Shown here piece after piece: positions 1 through 5,686 of a stretch of 10,507 nt of DNA. The notes under the pieces are model-generated. The model ran no database searches and was not told the origin of the DNA. It saw only the letters and a program-made list of their open reading frames with translations. This DNA is from DASRCB01 sp035653295 (GTDB lineage: Bacteria; Acidobacteriota; Terriglobia; Bryobacterales; Bryobacteraceae): positions 1 to 10,507 of the forward strand of contig DASRCB010000017.1 of the NCBI GenBank assembly GCA_035653295.1. Direction: 5' to 3'. Within the stretch, counting starts at the first letter, position 1; each line of letters starts with the position of its first letter. A program made the position numbers and the translations under genes.

Positions 1-1185
1 GCCGTCGAAATCGCCGGTATTGATGTCGATGAGCGCGAGCTGGTAGCGCGCGTCGTCGTATGCGGGGTCGAGAGCCAGGACGCGCTCCAGCACCGGCCGG
101 ATTTCCGTCTCGGGGGCGCCGGCCTGCTGCGCGAGCGCGACGTATCGCATGCAGAGCTTCGGGTCACGTGTTCCCAGATCGACCGCCTGCTTCCAGGCGC
201 GCAGCGCGGCGGGGCGGTCGCCATTGTGGACGGCGATCTCACCGAGAGCGGCAATCACCTCCTTATCTGCGGGGGCTTCGCGGCGCAGTTCCTCGTACAT
301 CGCGGCAGCGCGAGCAAACTCGGTGGAGGTGAGCAGCAGATCGGCCAGGACGCGACGCCGCTCGAAGGACGACAGCTCCGCGGTTTGGATTGAAATATCG
401 GGCGCAGTCAACCCGCCAAGCGTGATTGGTTGGAAATGAGAAGGGGTGTCCACCCAGGCGCGCAGGTCGCGGGCGATCGCATCGAGGGGCTTGCCACAGC
501 TCTGCGACAGCGCGCCGCCGGAGGCGATCAGCGCGGGGAAAAATCGGCTGTATTCCGGCGAGAAGACAAGCATGTGCGCCAGGGCCCAGCTCTGGGCGTA
601 GAAACGGTTGCCGGCGTTGGTGTCGTCAGGCGTGGAAAGCAGAGCCGGGAGCGGGATCCAATCGCCGCGGCCGAGGGTCTGGAGCCGGCTCGGGAGAGCG
701 GATCCGATGGTGCTCGCGTGTTCGCCGATACGCACCGTGGAAAAGACCTCCGCGAGACCCTCGCTGAGCCAGGCCGGGAAGGCCACTCCGTTTGCGTGCA
801 TCAGGCAGTGCGCGTATTCATGGGCGGCGATGCCTGGCCAGTTTACGCCGGACTGCTCCATCACCACGTAATTGCCGGCGCCCATGCCGGCATAAAACGC
901 GGACGCTTCCGGGCGTGGGCGGAATTCGGAGTACTCCTGCGTGGAACGGAAAACGATGACGCGCACGGGGGGGCCGGCGGTGATAGCGAGCCCCGTCTGG
1001 CGCGTGAAGAACGCGCGCAGTTCCTCGAACCACAGCAGCGTGGATCGGGCGGTTTGCGGGCCGGCATCGGTGAAGACCTCAAAGGCGGAGGTGCGCGCCA
1101 CGAGCCACGGCGTGGAAGGAACTGCGGCCGAGGCAAGGTAGCAAGCGCCACACCAGACGGCGGCCAGGCGGGTACTGCCAAACAT
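1..1185 (-). CDS. Secreted HExxH zinc metalloprotease (peptidase MA-like) with TPR-like C-terminus, 3' end outside window
   Basis: The minus-strand frame from ATG 1185 stays open for 395 codons to the window edge, so the C-terminus is missing. The first 21 or so residues (MFGSTRLAAVWCGACYLASAA) look like a signal peptide, implying an exported protein. Residues 122-126 read HEYAH, the HExxH zinc and catalytic motif. PAWLSEGLAE follows at 137-146, and Glu142 is the likely third zinc ligand; this spacing and the P-x-WL-x-EG-x-A pattern are typical of the peptidase MA-like (gluzincin) domain. From about residue 275 the sequence becomes alpha-helical and Ala/Leu-rich with TPR-like periodicity (FARAAAMYEELRREAP, then RPAALRAWKQAVDLG, then LERVLALDPAYDDARYQLA). 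A stop codon lies directly before the ATG, so no upstream start is possible; I see no Shine-Dalgarno. The gene is divergent from the glycosyltransferase across 40 bases. Its substrate is unknown. The family call is firm; proteolytic activity is inferred from the intact motif. Confidence 0.85.
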   Translation of the reverse strand, partial: MFGSTRLAAVWCGACYLASAAVPSTPWLVARTSAFEVFTDAGPQTARSTLLWFEELRAFFTRQTGLAITAGPPVRVIVFRSTQEYSEFRPRPEASAFYAGMGAGNYVVMEQSGVNWPGIAAHEYAHCLMHANGVAFPAWLSEGLAEVFSTVRIGEHASTIGSALPSRLQTLGRGDWIPLPALLSTPDDTNAGNRFYAQSWALAHMLVFSPEYSRFFPALIASGGALSQSCGKPLDAIARDLRAWVDTPSHFQPITLGGLTAPDISIQTAELSSFERRRVLADLLLTSTEFARAAAMYEELRREAPADKEVIAALGEIAVHNGDRPAALRAWKQAVDLGTRDPKLCMRYVALAQQAGAPETEIRPVLERVLALDPAYDDARYQLALIDINTGDFDG

Positions 1186-1216
1186 CTATAGAGCCGAACA
1201 TAACACGTATGACGGC

Positions 1217-1222
1217 TATAAT
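1217..1222 (+). promoter_or_regulatory. Perfect -10 box (TATAAT) abutting the glycosyltransferase start
   Basis: TATAAT matches the sigma70-type -10 consensus in all six positions. It lies 3 bases before GTG 1226 and 6 bases before TTG 1229. A start of transcription 6 to 7 bases after the box would fall on or beside TTG 1229, giving an mRNA with no leader. The -35 region is poor: CGAACA at 1195-1200, 16-base spacer, three of six matches. The promoter is an inference from one strong hexamer in the 40-base divergent gap. Confidence 0.45.
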
Positions 1223-1225
1223 TGC

Positions 1226-1984
1226 GTGTTGAACTCACTCTCGATCGTGGTTCCCGCTTACGACGAGGAGAAGCGGTTGCCGCCCACGCTCGCCCTGCTG
1301 TCGGGCTGGCTCGACGGTCAGAGCTTCCGAAGCGCGGAGATTATCGTGGTGGATGACGGCTCGCGCGATGGAACCGCGGCGATGGTCGAGCGGTTCGCGG
1401 CGACGAATTCGAGGGTTCGCCTGCTCCGCAACCCTGGAAACCGCGGCAAAGGGTACAGCGTGCGGCACGGCATGCTGCGCGCGGCGTCGGAATGGGTCCT
1501 GTTTACCGATGCCGACCTTTCCACACCGATCGAGGAATTGCACAAGCTTTACGGCGCCGTGCAGAAGGGGCAGGCGGCTATCGCCATCGGTTCGCGCGCC
1601 GTGGATCGCAGTCTCGTGAGCGTGCATCAGTCGGCGTTCAGGGAACTCTCCGGGAAGACGTTCAACGTGGTGATGCGCATGATGACCGGGCTGCCGTTTC
1701 GGGATACGCAGTGCGGCTTCAAGCTGTACCGCGCCGACGCCGCGCGGGAGGTGTTTTCACGGCAGCAGCTCGAGGGCTTCAGTTTCGATGTGGAGGACCT
1801 GTATATCGCGCGGCGGCTGGGACTGCCGGCGGTGGAGGTTCCGGTGCGCTGGGCCAATGTCGAAGGCACGAAGGTGAGCGCGCTGGAGGGCGTGCGCTCG
1901 TTCACGGACCTGCTGCGGATCCGGTGGTACGGAGTGAGCGGACGCTATCGGACGGCGCGTACAGTGCGGGCGGTTGAGAGCTGA
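1226..1984 (+). CDS. Family 2 glycosyltransferase, dolichyl/polyprenyl-phosphate beta-glucosyltransferase-like
   Basis: This 252-residue cytosolic-type GT-A glycosyltransferase probably moves a sugar from a nucleotide donor to a polyprenyl phosphate, making a lipid-linked sugar for envelope glycan or protein glycosylation. LSIVVPAYDEEKRLP (5-19) is the GT2 N-terminal strand, VVDDGSRDGT (41-50) the nucleotide-binding segment, NRGKGYSVRHGML (72-84) the Alg5/DPM1-type loop and FTDADLSTP (93-101) the DxD-type metal motif. DTQCGFKLYR (160-169) is a hallmark of the dolichyl-phosphate glucosyltransferase branch. There is no C-terminal membrane segment, unlike DPM1-type enzymes with a GtrA-like tail. 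Start choice is between GTG 1226 and TTG 1229; neither has a Shine-Dalgarno, and no earlier in-frame start is seen back to the divergent gene. Donor sugar and acceptor cannot be read from the sequence. Base use matches its neighbours, so there is no sign of transfer. Confidence 0.9.
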   Translation: MLNSLSIVVPAYDEEKRLPPTLALLSGWLDGQSFRSAEIIVVDDGSRDGTAAMVERFAATNSRVRLLRNPGNRGKGYSVRHGMLRAASEWVLFTDADLSTPIEELHKLYGAVQKGQAAIAIGSRAVDRSLVSVHQSAFRELSGKTFNVVMRMMTGLPFRDTQCGFKLYRADAAREVFSRQQLEGFSFDVEDLYIARRLGLPAVEVPVRWANVEGTKVSALEGVRSFTDLLRIRWYGVSGRYRTARTVRAVES

Positions 1985-1989
1985 CCGTT

Positions 1990-1998
1990 TGCTAAACT
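1990..1998 (+). promoter_or_regulatory. Candidate extended -10 promoter for tRNA-His
   Basis: TGCTAAACT fits an extended -10 (TGn plus hexamer TAAACT, four of six matches to TATAAT). It lies just after the glycosyltransferase stop codon, and transcription from it would leave a leader of about 25 bases for RNase P to remove before the tRNA. No good -35 sits at the usual distance, as is normal for extended -10 promoters. Read-through from the glycosyltransferase gene is the alternative. Confidence 0.3.
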
Positions 1999-2029
1999 CG
2001 AATTGCGCCCATCGGCGGCGCGTCCTTAC

Positions 2030-2107
2030 GGCGGCTGTAGCTCAGCTGGTAGTAGCGCCAGATTGTGGTTCTGGATGTCGTGGGTTCGAATCCCACCAGC
2101 CGCCCCA
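2030..2107 (+). tRNA. tRNA-His (anticodon GTG)
   Basis: The sequence folds as a full cloverleaf. The acceptor stem is GCGGCTG (2031-2037) with CAGCCGC (2097-2103), seven perfect pairs. The anticodon stem is CCAGA with TCTGG, and its loop TTGTGGT puts GTG at 2065-2067. The T stem is GTGGG with CCCAC around TTCGAAT. The variable loop is ATGTC. Position 2030 is the extra G at -1 and 2104 is discriminator C73; together they are the identity elements for histidyl-tRNA synthetase. CCA is encoded at 2105-2107. The D stem has only three pairs, because C13 (2043) faces T22 (2053), and position 21 is G instead of the usual A. A three-pair D stem is tolerated in many tRNAs, so I read the gene as functional. 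The gene lies 45 bases after the glycosyltransferase. Confidence 0.97.
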
Positions 2108-2114
2108 ACCTGTA

Positions 2115-2133
2115 GCGCTGCTTGCCGCAGCGC
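2115..2133 (+). other. GC-rich hairpin just downstream of tRNA-His
   Basis: GCGCTGC (2115-2121) and GCAGCGC (2127-2133) form a perfect 7-bp stem around the five-base loop TTGCC, 7 bases past the tRNA CCA end. The position suits a 3' end or processing signal for the tRNA transcript. The bases after the stem are AAACCTGAAG, with no T tract, so it is not a standard intrinsic terminator. On the opposite strand it could equally limit transcription arriving from the right. Confidence 0.35.
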
Positions 2134-2149
2134 AAACCTGAAGGGATGT

Positions 2150-2497
2150 TCAACGCCTCGCTGTGTCTGTCTGTAGGCAAAGCCCTCTCGAATACATTTC
2201 CCCTCTTGGCCGTTGTGACTGTTGGCACGCTCCTGACGTATCGACGAGGAGAAAGTGGTACGTCATATCAAAGGTCGTTAAGCCCTGGACCGATCCTAAT
2301 TCTTTTGCGCTCGCGACGGCAGTAGGAGCAAGCAGCGGATGGCCGGAAGCCGCCGCAATCATACCGTCTTTAACATTCAGGCGCACATCTACCTGAATTC
2401 GTGCCTGCTCTGCAAGTGGCAGTGTTGCAGTGTATGGCACGCGAAGGCGTGTTTCACCACCTCGTGATAGCTGCTTTCTGCCGCGGCTCGGAGCGGA
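2150..2497 (-). pseudogene. Probable decayed TonB C-terminal-domain (energy transducer-like) gene
   Basis: The minus frame is open from 2497 to a TGA at 2150, with GTG 2440 its only plausible start. It reads LAEQARIQVDVRLNV, then KDGMIAAASGHPLLAPTAV, then TTFDMTYHFLLVD. This matches the layout of TonB C-terminal domains: an A-R-I-x-G-x-V-R-L strand, a D-G turn, S-G-H-P-L-L, a helix, and a final T-Y-x-F strand. The Trp that normally ends the helix (K-x-W) is absent; AKELGSVQG stands there. No signal peptide, membrane anchor or proline-rich linker precedes it. Upstream of about 2440 a different minus frame reads SSYHEVVKHAF, which resembles the segment usually found before this domain, so a frameshift is likely. 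A 36-residue non-matching tail follows the domain. It lies just after the permease stop on the same strand. Otherwise the 448 bases between tRNA and permease hold nothing I recognise. The family call rests on pattern recognition without alignment. Confidence 0.45.
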
Positions 2498-2543
2498 TTA
2501 TGGGCTTTGTCGGGGAAAGTCGCGAATGTGCTGGTCCTGCACG

Positions 2544-2557
2544 AAGCCGTACGGCTT
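2544..2557. repeat. Perfect 14-bp palindrome overlapping the permease stop codon
   Basis: AAGCCGTACGGCTT equals its own reverse complement and covers two bases of the permease TAA (2556-2558). In RNA it could form a 5-bp stem with a GTAC loop. No T tract follows on either strand, so it is a poor terminator; an mRNA 3' structure or chance are the other readings. Confidence 0.4.
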
Positions 2558-5297
2558 ACTCCTGCCGCAGAGCCGCCAGCGGATCGATTCGGGACGCGCG
2601 CCGTGCCGGCGCATAGCCGGCGAGAAGCGCGGCGGTTATGAGCACCACGCCGGCCAGGGCCAGGGTTCGCGGGTCGTTAGGCTGCGTCCTGAACAGAAAC
2701 GACCTGACAAGGCGGGTCGCGACCAACGCGGCGGGCACGCTGATCGCGAGCCCCACGGCCGCCAGCAACAGAACGCGGCGCAGCACCATCCAAACCACCG
2801 CGCCGCGCTGTGCGCCGAGCGCCATACGGATTCCGATCTCGCCGACCTCCCGCGCAACGTTGTACGACATGGTTCCGTACAGGCCCACGAACGCCATCAG
2901 CAGAGCCAGCACCGCAAAACCCGTGCACAGCTTCGCGAACATGCCCTCCTGGCTGATGGTTCGATCGATTTCGGCCGCCTGCGTGACCACGTCGGTAACC
3001 GGTATTCGGGAATCCGCCTCGCGTACGATCTCGCGCACGCTGTTGACATACCCCAGCGGATCTCCCGCGGTGCGCAGCGCGTAGGTCATTCCGTCCGGAG
3101 AAAACTGGCTGGCTGCCGCGAAAACAGTCATCGGACTGCCCTCTTTCAGACCGCCGTACCTCACGTTCGCCGAAACGCCGATAATCTCGAGGTCGCGCTT
3201 GTCGTCCACGAAGCTGATGCGCCGACCTATGGGATTCTCGTTGCCGAAGTAGGTACGCGCCATCCGCTCGCTGATGACGGCAACGGGCATGGAGCCCGGT
3301 TCATCGTGGCTGTCAATTTCCCGTCCGGCGAGGATGGGAATCCGCATGGTCGTGAGAAAGTGCGGCCCAACCAGCATGACGCCTGCCCCCCTGACCGTGA
3401 CCGCGCCGACCTTCATCGTCCCCCGGTATGTCTTCCCGGCCTGGCCGGCGGTAACGATTGAGGATTGGGCGAGCGTCGCGCTGCTGACTCCGGGGATGGA
3501 CTCGAAGCGCCTGCGCAGGTCAGTGTAGAAGGTGGTGATCTCCGGGTCGCGGTGGCCGGCCTGGCGCGCATCCAGGGAGAAGAGAAGGATGTTCTCGCGG
3601 GCGTATCCGAGGTGGACGGAGTGCAGCCTGTTCAGTGTCCGGACAAAGAGACCCGCGGCGACCAGAATGACAAAACAGACCGCAATTTGTGCGACCACCA
3701 GCAGGTACTGCGCGCTGCGTCGTGGTCCGGCGCCGCGGCCATTCTGGAGCGCGGGCATGACATCCGGACGCGTGGACTGAATCGCTGGAGCAAGGCCAAA
3801 TAACAGGCCGCAAACCACCGAGAGCGCCGCCGCCACGCCGAGCACGTGCCAGTTCAATTGCGCGTGCAGCATAAAGGCCTCCTCACCGTGCGAGCGCCAG
3901 TGTGAAAGGAGGAGCGTCAGTGAGCGCATACCCCAGATCGCGAACAACACCCCAGCTGCTCCGCCGAGGGAAGCCAGCATGACGCTTTCGGTGAGCAACT
4001 GCCGCACGATGCGCAGGCGTCCCGCTCCCAGGCTCAGCCGGACAGCCATTTCGCGGCGCCGCGCGGCTGCGCGCGCCAGCAGCAGATTGGCGATGTTGGC
4101 GCACGTGATCGCCAGGATCAGTGCCACCATAGCCAGCAATACGTACAGAGGCTTCGAGTACTGGCGGCGCAGGCTGCCCAGACCGGCGGCGCCGGGATTC
4201 AGAACGAGGGAGGGCAGTCTGGCGCGCTCACCGTCGGTGGTCGCCGTGCCGGCCACCCATCGATGGAAACGAGGCGCCAGTTGCGCCTGCGCCTGGGCCA
4301 TGCTGACACCCGGACGCAGGCGGCCCATCATTTCGATCCAGTAGAAGTTTGGGTCGGGATACATACGGCCGGCCTGCGCGCCGTCGGTGAGCAGATTGGC
4401 GTGCAATGGAAGATAGACGTCGGGCGCGGCCGCGGGGTCCACTCCGAAGAACTCCGGCGGCGTCACGCCGATGACGGTGAAGGGCACGTTATCGACGGCA
4501 ATCGACTGCCCTATCGCATTCGCCGGTCCCGCAAAGCGAGTCTGGCTTGTGGCAAAACTGATTACGGCCACCGGCGGCGCGCCGGGCCGGTCATCTTCGG
4601 CGTCGATCAGACGTCCCGCGGCGGGCGCTACTCGGAGGCCGCGGAAATACTCGCCAGTGACGTACTCCGTGGCCGCGGTTGTGGCTTGCCCCCGGACGGA
4701 GATGTTGCTGTGGAGTCCGTTGAAGTATCCAAACAGTGTGGAAAAAACGGTATTGTCGCTGCGAAGCGTTTCGAACGCGGCGTAAGGGAACATGCCGCTG
4801 ACCATGGCGCCTTTATCGCCCGGCCAGAGGACGCCCTGCAGCCCGTGTATGACGTGCGCCCATTGCCCGCTGGCGTCCTGGGGCGGCCTGCTATGCCAGT
4901 TCAGCAGCACCAGGGACTCGGGGTCGGCGACCGGCAGCGAGCGCAACAGAATCGAATCCATGAAGCTGTAGATCGCAGTATTGGCGCCGATGCCCAGCGC
5001 CAGCGACAACACCGCCAGCGCGCTGAATGCCTTGTTGGCAATCATGGCGCGACAGCCATAACGGAGGTCCTGACGTAGTTCCGATAACAGACGTGTCATC
5101 CAAACCTCCCGTGACTCTTCTTGTTTTAGTGCGACATTTCCAAATCTGCGGCGTGCTTCGGCCCGGGCGCACTCCGGGGTCATGCCGGCAGCCTGGAGCT
5201 CCGCGGCTCTCTCGGCGAGGTGGAGATCAATTTCGTCACGCAGCGCCTCGCTGCGCCTGGCGCTGGCCATCCAATACCGCAGTTGGCGCAGCAACAC
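2556..5297 (-). CDS. ADOP-type ABC transporter permease (duplicated MacB/FtsX permease, acidobacterial)
   Basis: This 913-residue inner-membrane protein has the ADOP layout. A charged N-terminal prefix domain (about 1-70; LRDEIDLHLAERAAEL, then ARAEARRRFGN) is followed by two MacB-like halves. Membrane segments are near 90-118, 383-407, 433-463, 482-507, 530-553, 787-812, 833-861 and 878-897, giving eight in total. Periplasmic MacB-core domains lie at about 119-380 and 554-785. ALGIGANTAIYSFMDSILL (99-117) and the C-terminal RRASRIDPLAALRQE are typical; R-x-E-M-A-V-R-L-x-L-G-A-G (414-426) and EVGEIGIRMALGAQRG (817-832) are the matching cytoplasmic loops of the two halves. There is no ATPase domain and no ATPase gene in the window, which is normal for these 'orphan' permeases. 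Start is GTG 5297, with GGAG at 5306-5309 eight bases before it and padR ending five bases upstream, suggesting translational coupling. Family members are usually annotated only as permeases; the substrate is unknown. Confidence 0.93.
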   Translation of the reverse strand: MLLRQLRYWMASARRSEALRDEIDLHLAERAAELQAAGMTPECARAEARRRFGNVALKQEESREVWMTRLLSELRQDLRYGCRAMIANKAFSALAVLSLALGIGANTAIYSFMDSILLRSLPVADPESLVLLNWHSRPPQDASGQWAHVIHGLQGVLWPGDKGAMVSGMFPYAAFETLRSDNTVFSTLFGYFNGLHSNISVRGQATTAATEYVTGEYFRGLRVAPAAGRLIDAEDDRPGAPPVAVISFATSQTRFAGPANAIGQSIAVDNVPFTVIGVTPPEFFGVDPAAAPDVYLPLHANLLTDGAQAGRMYPDPNFYWIEMMGRLRPGVSMAQAQAQLAPRFHRWVAGTATTDGERARLPSLVLNPGAAGLGSLRRQYSKPLYVLLAMVALILAITCANIANLLLARAAARRREMAVRLSLGAGRLRIVRQLLTESVMLASLGGAAGVLFAIWGMRSLTLLLSHWRSHGEEAFMLHAQLNWHVLGVAAALSVVCGLLFGLAPAIQSTRPDVMPALQNGRGAGPRRSAQYLLVVAQIAVCFVILVAAGLFVRTLNRLHSVHLGYARENILLFSLDARQAGHRDPEITTFYTDLRRRFESIPGVSSATLAQSSIVTAGQAGKTYRGTMKVGAVTVRGAGVMLVGPHFLTTMRIPILAGREIDSHDEPGSMPVAVISERMARTYFGNENPIGRRISFVDDKRDLEIIGVSANVRYGGLKEGSPMTVFAAASQFSPDGMTYALRTAGDPLGYVNSVREIVREADSRIPVTDVVTQAAEIDRTISQEGMFAKLCTGFAVLALLMAFVGLYGTMSYNVAREVGEIGIRMALGAQRGAVVWMVLRRVLLLAAVGLAISVPAALVATRLVRSFLFRTQPNDPRTLALAGVVLITAALLAGYAPARRASRIDPLAALRQE

Positions 5298-5302
5298 GCT
5301 CG

Positions 5303-5641
5303 TTACTCCGCTCCCATCACGCGGGCGATGGCCAGCGTGAGTTTGGCATATCTGCGGGTTTCAACGGCCAGCTGTTTGCGGCCGGCCGCGGTGATCCTGT
5401 AGATCCTCGCCCGCCGATTGTTCGGCGTCACGCCCCAGACGCCGTCGATCCAGCCGTTTAGCTCGAGCCGCTGGAGAGCGGGGTAGAGCGAGCCCTCCTC
5501 GACCAGCAGTTCGTTATCGGACGATTGTTGAATGAACTGGACTATGCCGTATCCGTGCAGGTCGCCGAGTGACAGTGTCCGAAGAATCAGCATGTCCAGG
5601 GAACCGGGCAACGAATCGTTCTTTTGCGCCTTGCGTCCCAT
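5303..5641 (-). CDS. PadR-family transcriptional regulator (acidobacterial PadR paired with ADOP)
   Basis: This 112-residue winged-helix DNA-binding protein is of the short PadR type. LPGSLDMLILRTLSLGDLHGYGI (residues 11-33) is the family's N-terminal helix and turn, and EEGSLYPALQRLELNGWI (48-65) is the recognition-helix signature. NNRRARIYRITAAGRKQL (73-90) is the beta wing, and a last helix to residue 112 supplies dimerisation. It lacks the larger C-terminal dimer domain of full-length PadR, as expected for this subfamily. The gene ends five bases before the permease GTG, the usual pairing for ADOP permeases, so local control is likely; PadR proteins are generally ligand-released repressors. 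The ATG at 5641 has no clear Shine-Dalgarno. A candidate promoter and a palindrome lie just upstream. Effector and target sites are not known. Confidence 0.93.
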   Translation of the reverse strand: MGRKAQKNDSLPGSLDMLILRTLSLGDLHGYGIVQFIQQSSDNELLVEEGSLYPALQRLELNGWIDGVWGVTPNNRRARIYRITAAGRKQLAVETRRYAKLTLAIARVMGAE

Positions 5642-5644
5642 ACC

Positions 5645-5654
5645 AAGAATTCTT
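5645..5654. promoter_or_regulatory. 10-bp palindrome, possible PadR operator
   Basis: AAGAATTCTT is a perfect palindrome 3 bases upstream of the padR ATG, at the transcription start predicted from the candidate promoter. The symmetry does not extend outward. Autoregulation is common in the family, so an operator is plausible, but a 10-bp AT-rich palindrome can occur by chance. Confidence 0.3.
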
Positions 5655-5684
5655 AGCTTACGCCAGGGACGGTAGGCGAGTCAA
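5655..5684 (-). promoter_or_regulatory. Candidate promoter for padR-ADOP
   Basis: Read on the minus strand, TTGACT (5684-5679) matches the -35 consensus in five of six bases. After an 18-base spacer comes TAAGCT (5660-5655), a weak -10 with three of six matches. Predicted transcription would start near 5648. It fills the 45-base gap after the outer membrane factor stop, so padR and the permease need not depend on read-through from the efflux operon. Confidence 0.35.
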
Positions 5685-5686
5685 GG

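Noticed and set aside
430..1191. 253-codon plus-strand frame
   Set aside because: It lies opposite the metalloprotease, is rich in Arg and Gly with low complexity, and matches no family; it is a shadow of high-GC coding DNA.
1209..1232. Seven-codon upstream ORF (MTAIIAC) as a regulatory leader peptide
   Set aside because: It has no Shine-Dalgarno, and its ATG lies upstream of the TATAAT, so it would not be in a transcript made from that promoter.
2115..2133. Intrinsic terminator after tRNA-His
   Set aside because: The 7-bp stem is real, but no T tract follows on either strand, so I list it only as a hairpin.
1992..2228. Minus-strand reading frame with GFEPTTSRTTIWRYYQLSYS
   Set aside because: This is the antisense translation of the tRNA-His gene, a well-known annotation artefact that recurs in databases as a false conserved protein.
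2430..3461. 343-codon plus-strand frame
   Set aside because: It is antisense to the ADOP permease, has a biased Arg/His/Asp composition and no recognisable domain.
4263..5078. 271-codon plus-strand frame
   Set aside because: It is antisense to the well-supported N-terminal half of the permease and shows no motif of its own.
2556..5297. Absence of an ATPase subunit as a sign of a broken ABC transporter
   Set aside because: ADOP permeases are characteristically encoded without an ATPase next to them, and the open reading frame is intact with both permease halves.
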